Assembly (NCBI GenBank): GCA_031273305.1
Contig: JAISSC010000084.1
Coordinates: forward strand, 1-8,230
DNA from: Flavobacteriaceae bacterium
GTDB taxonomy: Bacteria > Bacteroidota > Bacteroidia > Flavobacteriales > Weeksellaceae
DNA: 8,230 nucleotides
Direction: 5' to 3'
Every line of letters begins with the position of its first letter. Position 1 is the first letter of the stretch. A model generated the notes under the pieces. It was not told where the DNA came from and made no database searches. It was given only the letters and a program-made list of their open reading frames with translations. Shown here piece by piece: positions 5,459 to 8,230 of the stretch. The position numbers were made by a program, and so were the translations under genes.

Positions 5459-7316
5459 CTTTTTCTTCCCAAAGTTTATCCAGATATTTATACCGATTGG
5501 ATACATATTGGGCATACATTTTGGAAATAATAAGCCCTTCTTTTCCATCCATAAAACCATACTGGATAATATAATGATGAAAAAAGCGATATAAGGGCTT
5601 TATGTAATGATGAAAAAAGTTGGACTTAACCTCTTTTGCGAAAAGTTCTTTTGCTTTAAGATGAGCATATTGATTCAGTTTTTTTTGATATGACCCTACG
5701 GAATTGAAAGAATAGTGATCCAGTCTGTTTTTGAGAAATCCGGGCTGAGTGTCACATTCTATTTCTTCATGCACGAATTTATGCTTTTTATATCTGGACT
5801 TTGTTTTCCTGAACAAGCGTATAACTTTGTCATTTTTCCATCCGCTATATCGTATAGGTTTATCCTGAAAAAAGAAATTTCTGCGAACCCAATAGGCATC
5901 TTTTACATCCGGCGAATTTATTGTCATTATAATTTCCGCTTTTAAAGAACCTGAAACATGCTCATCTAAATCAAAAAATACGATCCAATCGTAAGTGGCT
6001 TGTTCGATAGCGAAATTCTTTTGATTGGTGAAATTATCAAACTCTCTTTCCAATAATCTTACATTGGGATATTTCTTTATAATTTCTTTGGTTTTATCCG
6101 TACTGAAAGAATCAACCACAATTATTTCATCTACAAAAGAAATGTCTTTAAAAAAGCGTTCAACGTTATTTTCTTCGTTATAAGTGATACATAAAGCAGT
6201 GATTTTGGGATGATTATGGTTTAGTTTGGTAGAAATTCCTGTTTTTACGGGAATTTTAAGGGTTTTTTGAATGAAATTCTCCACTTTGGGAATCACCTTT
6301 TCGGGATACATTAAGGTATAGAAAGGTTTCGGTTCTTTTAATATTTCCTTCACTGAATACTGCGTATAAACTTCCGGAAAAATATCTGTCAGGTGAAAAC
6401 TTTGGTGAATGAACAGATTTTCATAACAACCCCAGTCTCTCCTGAATTTATGAGGAGAAAATATAGAATAAGTAGGTTTTAAAAGTGCTTTCGCAACATT
6501 GATCGCTCCTCCCTCATTAGCAATCAGAGCATCGGAATTTTTTAAAATAGCAGCGAACTCCCGAACGTTATTACCTAATACGGTAGTAATTATTTTATCT
6601 CGATGTATAACATTCTCTAAAAGAATATCCACCTCCTTTTGTTGATTGGGAACATAGTTAAACAGAACATCCACATCGTAGTTTTCCAATAGAACATTAA
6701 CCAAATCAGCCATATAGGAAAGCGGCCAGGATTTATCCATGCTGCTGCCTAATACTCCCAACACAATAATTGGTTTAGAGAAAGTAATCCCGGAATCTCT
6801 CATGAGTTTTTCGGCGTCTTCAATCTCTTTATCCGTTAGGAAAATCTCGGTCTGAAAATCAATTTGTTTAAAATCTTTAATGAACGGCGAAAGAAGTAAA
6901 CACCGATTCTCAATAGATGTACAACGAATTATCTGAAAATCTTTTTTCTCAGTATATACATCCGTATAAAAGTATTTGAAAAAGGGTTTGTTAAAGCTGA
7001 TCCTTTGCTTAGCTTTAGAAATAACCGTAATGATCCTGCTTTGCAGCTTGGCATATGGGTCAATAAGAATATCGTATTTCTCGTTTCGGATTCCTTTTGC
7101 ATATTTCCAAAGTACAGGTAATTTCTTTAGTTCCGTATCATCAAAACTTATAATTTTATCAACATACGGATTGTTCTTCAGGATGCCGATAGCTTTATCG
7201 TAACAAAAAAAATGAATTTCTGTATCCGGAGAAAATTTTTTGAGATTTTTTGCTATAATGGCGGAAACTAAAACATCTCCAATAAACTTATTTTGTATGA
7301 TTAAGGCTTTTTTCAA
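5442..7316 (-). CDS. GT9 heptosyltransferase-like / GT2 glycosyltransferase fusion protein
   Basis: This 624-residue protein joins two sugar transferases that probably act at the cytoplasmic face of the inner membrane in LPS core assembly. Residues 1-345 are a glycosyltransferase family 9 (ADP-heptose:LPS heptosyltransferase-like) domain: IGDVLVS (12-18), VLGSSMDKSWP (188-198) and the nucleotide-binding segment ANEGGAINVAKAL (266-278). Residues 370-624 are a GT-A fold family 2 domain of the WaaE/KdtX type: ALCITYNEENN (374-384), VVDSFSTDKT (400-409), the DLD metal-binding motif at 449-451, GWKNDKVIRLF (492-502) and VHEE (515-518). A basic, aromatic-rich tail (about 565-610) may bind the membrane. 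The linker (about 345-370) has no methionine, so the GT2 half has no obvious separate start. The start appears to be TTG at 7316: an in-frame TAA lies about 27 bases upstream, there is no ATG between, and the first internal Met is residue 172. The product is clear by family; acceptor and donor sugars are unknown. Confidence 0.9.
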   Translation of the reverse strand: MKKALIIQNKFIGDVLVSAIIAKNLKKFSPDTEIHFFCYDKAIGILKNNPYVDKIISFDDTELKKLPVLWKYAKGIRNEKYDILIDPYAKLQSRIITVISKAKQRISFNKPFFKYFYTDVYTEKKDFQIIRCTSIENRCLLLSPFIKDFKQIDFQTEIFLTDKEIEDAEKLMRDSGITFSKPIIVLGVLGSSMDKSWPLSYMADLVNVLLENYDVDVLFNYVPNQQKEVDILLENVIHRDKIITTVLGNNVREFAAILKNSDALIANEGGAINVAKALLKPTYSIFSPHKFRRDWGCYENLFIHQSFHLTDIFPEVYTQYSVKEILKEPKPFYTLMYPEKVIPKVENFIQKTLKIPVKTGISTKLNHNHPKITALCITYNEENNVERFFKDISFVDEIIVVDSFSTDKTKEIIKKYPNVRLLEREFDNFTNQKNFAIEQATYDWIVFFDLDEHVSGSLKAEIIMTINSPDVKDAYWVRRNFFFQDKPIRYSGWKNDKVIRLFRKTKSRYKKHKFVHEEIECDTQPGFLKNRLDHYSFNSVGSYQKKLNQYAHLKAKELFAKEVKSNFFHHYIKPLYRFFHHYIIQYGFMDGKEGLIISKMYAQYVSNRYKYLDKLWEEKEKPQP

Positions 7317-7351
7317 AAAAATAGTTCTATGTTCTTACTGTTATTTATGGG

Positions 7352-7359
7352 CAAAAGTA
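7352..7359 (-). promoter_or_regulatory. -7 promoter box of the glycosyltransferase fusion gene
   Basis: TACTTTTG on the - strand matches TAnnTTTG. It predicts a start near 7345 and a leader of about 28 bases before the TTG start codon, which supports that start. No -33 TTTG is found at 19-20 bases; a TTTG at 13 bases is too close. Confidence 0.5.
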
Positions 7360-7406
7360 ACGATAATCTCTGCAAAAAAGCATTTTTATTCTATTTTTAA
7401 ATTAAT

Positions 7407-8036
7407 TTACTCATAATTCAATACATAAGCCATGTAATAATTATTTATCTTTCTATATCGGGCATAGTATTTCACACTGGATTTCTCATCAATAATCCAG
7501 CATATAATCGGTTTATCGCCTTTCAAAACAAATGGCTCTACCTTATAGTGGTTCAAAAAAGACCACAGATTTCCCTGATGTATCTTATATAAGGCTTCTT
7601 TTAGTCCCCAAATAATATGGTAATAGTCTTTATTTTGATCTTCGGGGATAAATTTAAACTCATCCTTCCGGATGAATTTATATTTGATATGGTTAATCTT
7701 TTCATCCCTCTCCAGCTCTATGTCTACTCCAATATTGAAAGAAGACGCCCCGACACAGACCATCCCATGCGAATGAGACACGGAAATATTATAAATCCCC
7801 TCTACAAAAGGCTTTCCCTCCGGAGTATACCGAACGGTATCATCCAATCCCAAAGCCATTAAACAGGCTCGTAGTCCTAAATATTCACGTTTTCTTTTTG
7901 GGGTTAAAGAATCATACCTCTCCTGCCTTCTTTTATTTAATTTTAAAATACGCAACAACTCTTCATTAGTCTCACTTACTTTCCAGGTAATGATCCTTGT
8001 GAAATAGTCCGGTATGATAAAATCAACAATAGGCAT
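7407..8036 (-). CDS. 4'-phosphopantetheinyl transferase, Sfp-type
   Basis: This 209-residue cytoplasmic enzyme would move the phosphopantetheine arm of CoA onto a serine of a carrier protein. Family motifs are present in order: EGKP (73-76), NISVSHSHG (83-91), GVDIE (103-107, with D105 and E107 as metal ligands) and WGLKEALYK (143-151, with E147 and K151). The ends are less conserved and the C-terminal half is somewhat short for an Sfp-type enzyme, but no catalytic residue is missing. No carrier-protein, polyketide or peptide synthetase gene adjoins it, so its partner lies elsewhere. In flavobacteria candidates are flexirubin/aryl-polyene or siderophore pathways, or fatty-acid ACP. An IS30-type element ends about 90 bases upstream on the same strand and could affect its expression. 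No exact TAnnTTTG box is seen in that gap. Confidence 0.9.
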   Translation of the reverse strand: MPIVDFIIPDYFTRIITWKVSETNEELLRILKLNKRRQERYDSLTPKRKREYLGLRACLMALGLDDTVRYTPEGKPFVEGIYNISVSHSHGMVCVGASSFNIGVDIELERDEKINHIKYKFIRKDEFKFIPEDQNKDYYHIIWGLKEALYKIHQGNLWSFLNHYKVEPFVLKGDKPIICWIIDEKSSVKYYARYRKINNYYMAYVLNYE

Positions 8037-8084
8037 TGTGGTAACTAGGATAAAATTAACAAGTAAAGGTATGAAAATAAATTA

Positions 8085-8230
8085 ATAACTTTTCCGAAGT
8101 TCGTATGTTTAACCGCAGATTCAACTAACGAATGCAACATTTGGCTAAGTTATCATAAAAAATTTGTTTAGGGTTTTTAAAGTTCAATTTTTTTCTAGGT
8201 CTGCTATTCAATTTATGTTGTATTTCTTTT
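8085..8230 (-). mobile_element. Terminal part of an IS30-family insertion sequence, boundary uncertain
   Basis: The transposase tail (8230-8125) is followed on the - strand by TTGAATCTGCGG (8124-8113) and then more AT-rich sequence. IS30 elements normally end within a few tens of bases of the transposase stop, at an inverted repeat of about 20-30 bp. The left limit given is therefore an estimate. The other end and any target duplication are outside the window. The remaining bases to 8037 belong to the upstream region of the phosphopantetheinyl transferase gene and contain nothing else I can name. Confidence 0.5.
8125..8230 (-). CDS. IS30-family transposase, C-terminal 34 residues (rest outside window)
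   Basis: Reading the - strand from 8229, the frame gives KEIQHKLNSRPRKKLNFKNP followed by KQIFYDNLAKCCIR and a TAG stop at 8127-8125. The pattern L-N-S-R-P-R-K-K-L-N-F-K-N-P-K-Q-I-F is the well-known C-terminal signature of IS30-family DDE transposases (LN-RPRK-L-F-TP-E-F), where the last part of the catalytic domain ends. The gene body lies to the right of the window. Too short to appear as a full gene here, but the match is distinctive. Whether the transposase is intact cannot be seen. Confidence 0.85.
   Translation of the reverse strand, partial: KEIQHKLNSRPRKKLNFKNPKQIFYDNLAKCCIR

Noticed and set aside
5309..5560. An 83-codon open frame on the - strand across the rplS-glycosyltransferase gap
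   Set aside because: It overlaps the ends of both firm genes and the terminator, and has no domain.
1..8230. CRISPR arrays, tRNA or rRNA genes, or a novel defence cluster
   Set aside because: No regularly spaced repeats, cloverleaf or rRNA-like segments were seen by eye on either strand, and the genes present are housekeeping or metabolic.

Overview
The window is AT-rich DNA from a member of the Bacteroidota, most likely a flavobacterium (Weeksellaceae-like; the exact genus is a guess). Three things point that way. The clearest promoter has the Bacteroidota pattern (TTTG, 19 nt, TAATTTTG, ahead of rplS), and other TAnnTTTG boxes sit ahead of genes. No start depends on a convincing Shine-Dalgarno sequence. 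The protein families (short-type ProRS, the long CoA-disulfide-reductase-like sulfur protein, a GT9/GT2 sugar transferase, an IS30 transposase) read as flavobacterial.

Layout, left to right. Positions 1-1239 (+) hold the 3' part of proS, cut by the window edge. Positions 1311-1610 (+) encode a HigA-like antitoxin with no toxin gene beside it. Positions 1611-1855 contain a complete small transcription unit (promoter, about 160 nt, hairpin plus T-tract) that could be a small RNA or could encode a 23-39 residue hydrophobic peptide. Positions 4748-1856 (-) are a sulfur-redox unit: a MarR-type regulator followed by an 824-residue protein joining a CoA-disulfide/polysulfide reductase, a rhodanese, a TusA domain and a DsrE-like domain. 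Both genes have nearly the same promoter/operator sequence. Positions 4963-5322 (+) encode ribosomal protein L19 behind a strong promoter and a leader that can fold in two exclusive ways. Positions 7316-5442 (-) encode one polypeptide that fuses a GT9 heptosyltransferase to a GT2 glycosyltransferase, with a TTG start. Its stop codon lies in the loop of a bidirectional terminator shared with rplS. Positions 8036-7407 (-) encode an Sfp-type phosphopantetheinyl transferase. From 8230 down to 8125 (-) is the C-terminal end of an IS30-family transposase, cut by the window edge.

How the genes work together. Most are housekeeping (proS, rplS) or single-gene units (cell-envelope sugar transfer, carrier-protein activation). 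The one clear functional pair is the MarR regulator and the sulfur-handling fusion protein. The regulator probably represses both itself and its target and may sense a thiol or persulfide signal. No CRISPR array, rRNA or tRNA was seen, and no stretch longer than about 250 bases lacks a called gene. I see no obviously new defence system. The items most worth checking are the paired MarR operators, the small transcription unit at 1645-1821, the GT9-GT2 fusion and the rplS leader.
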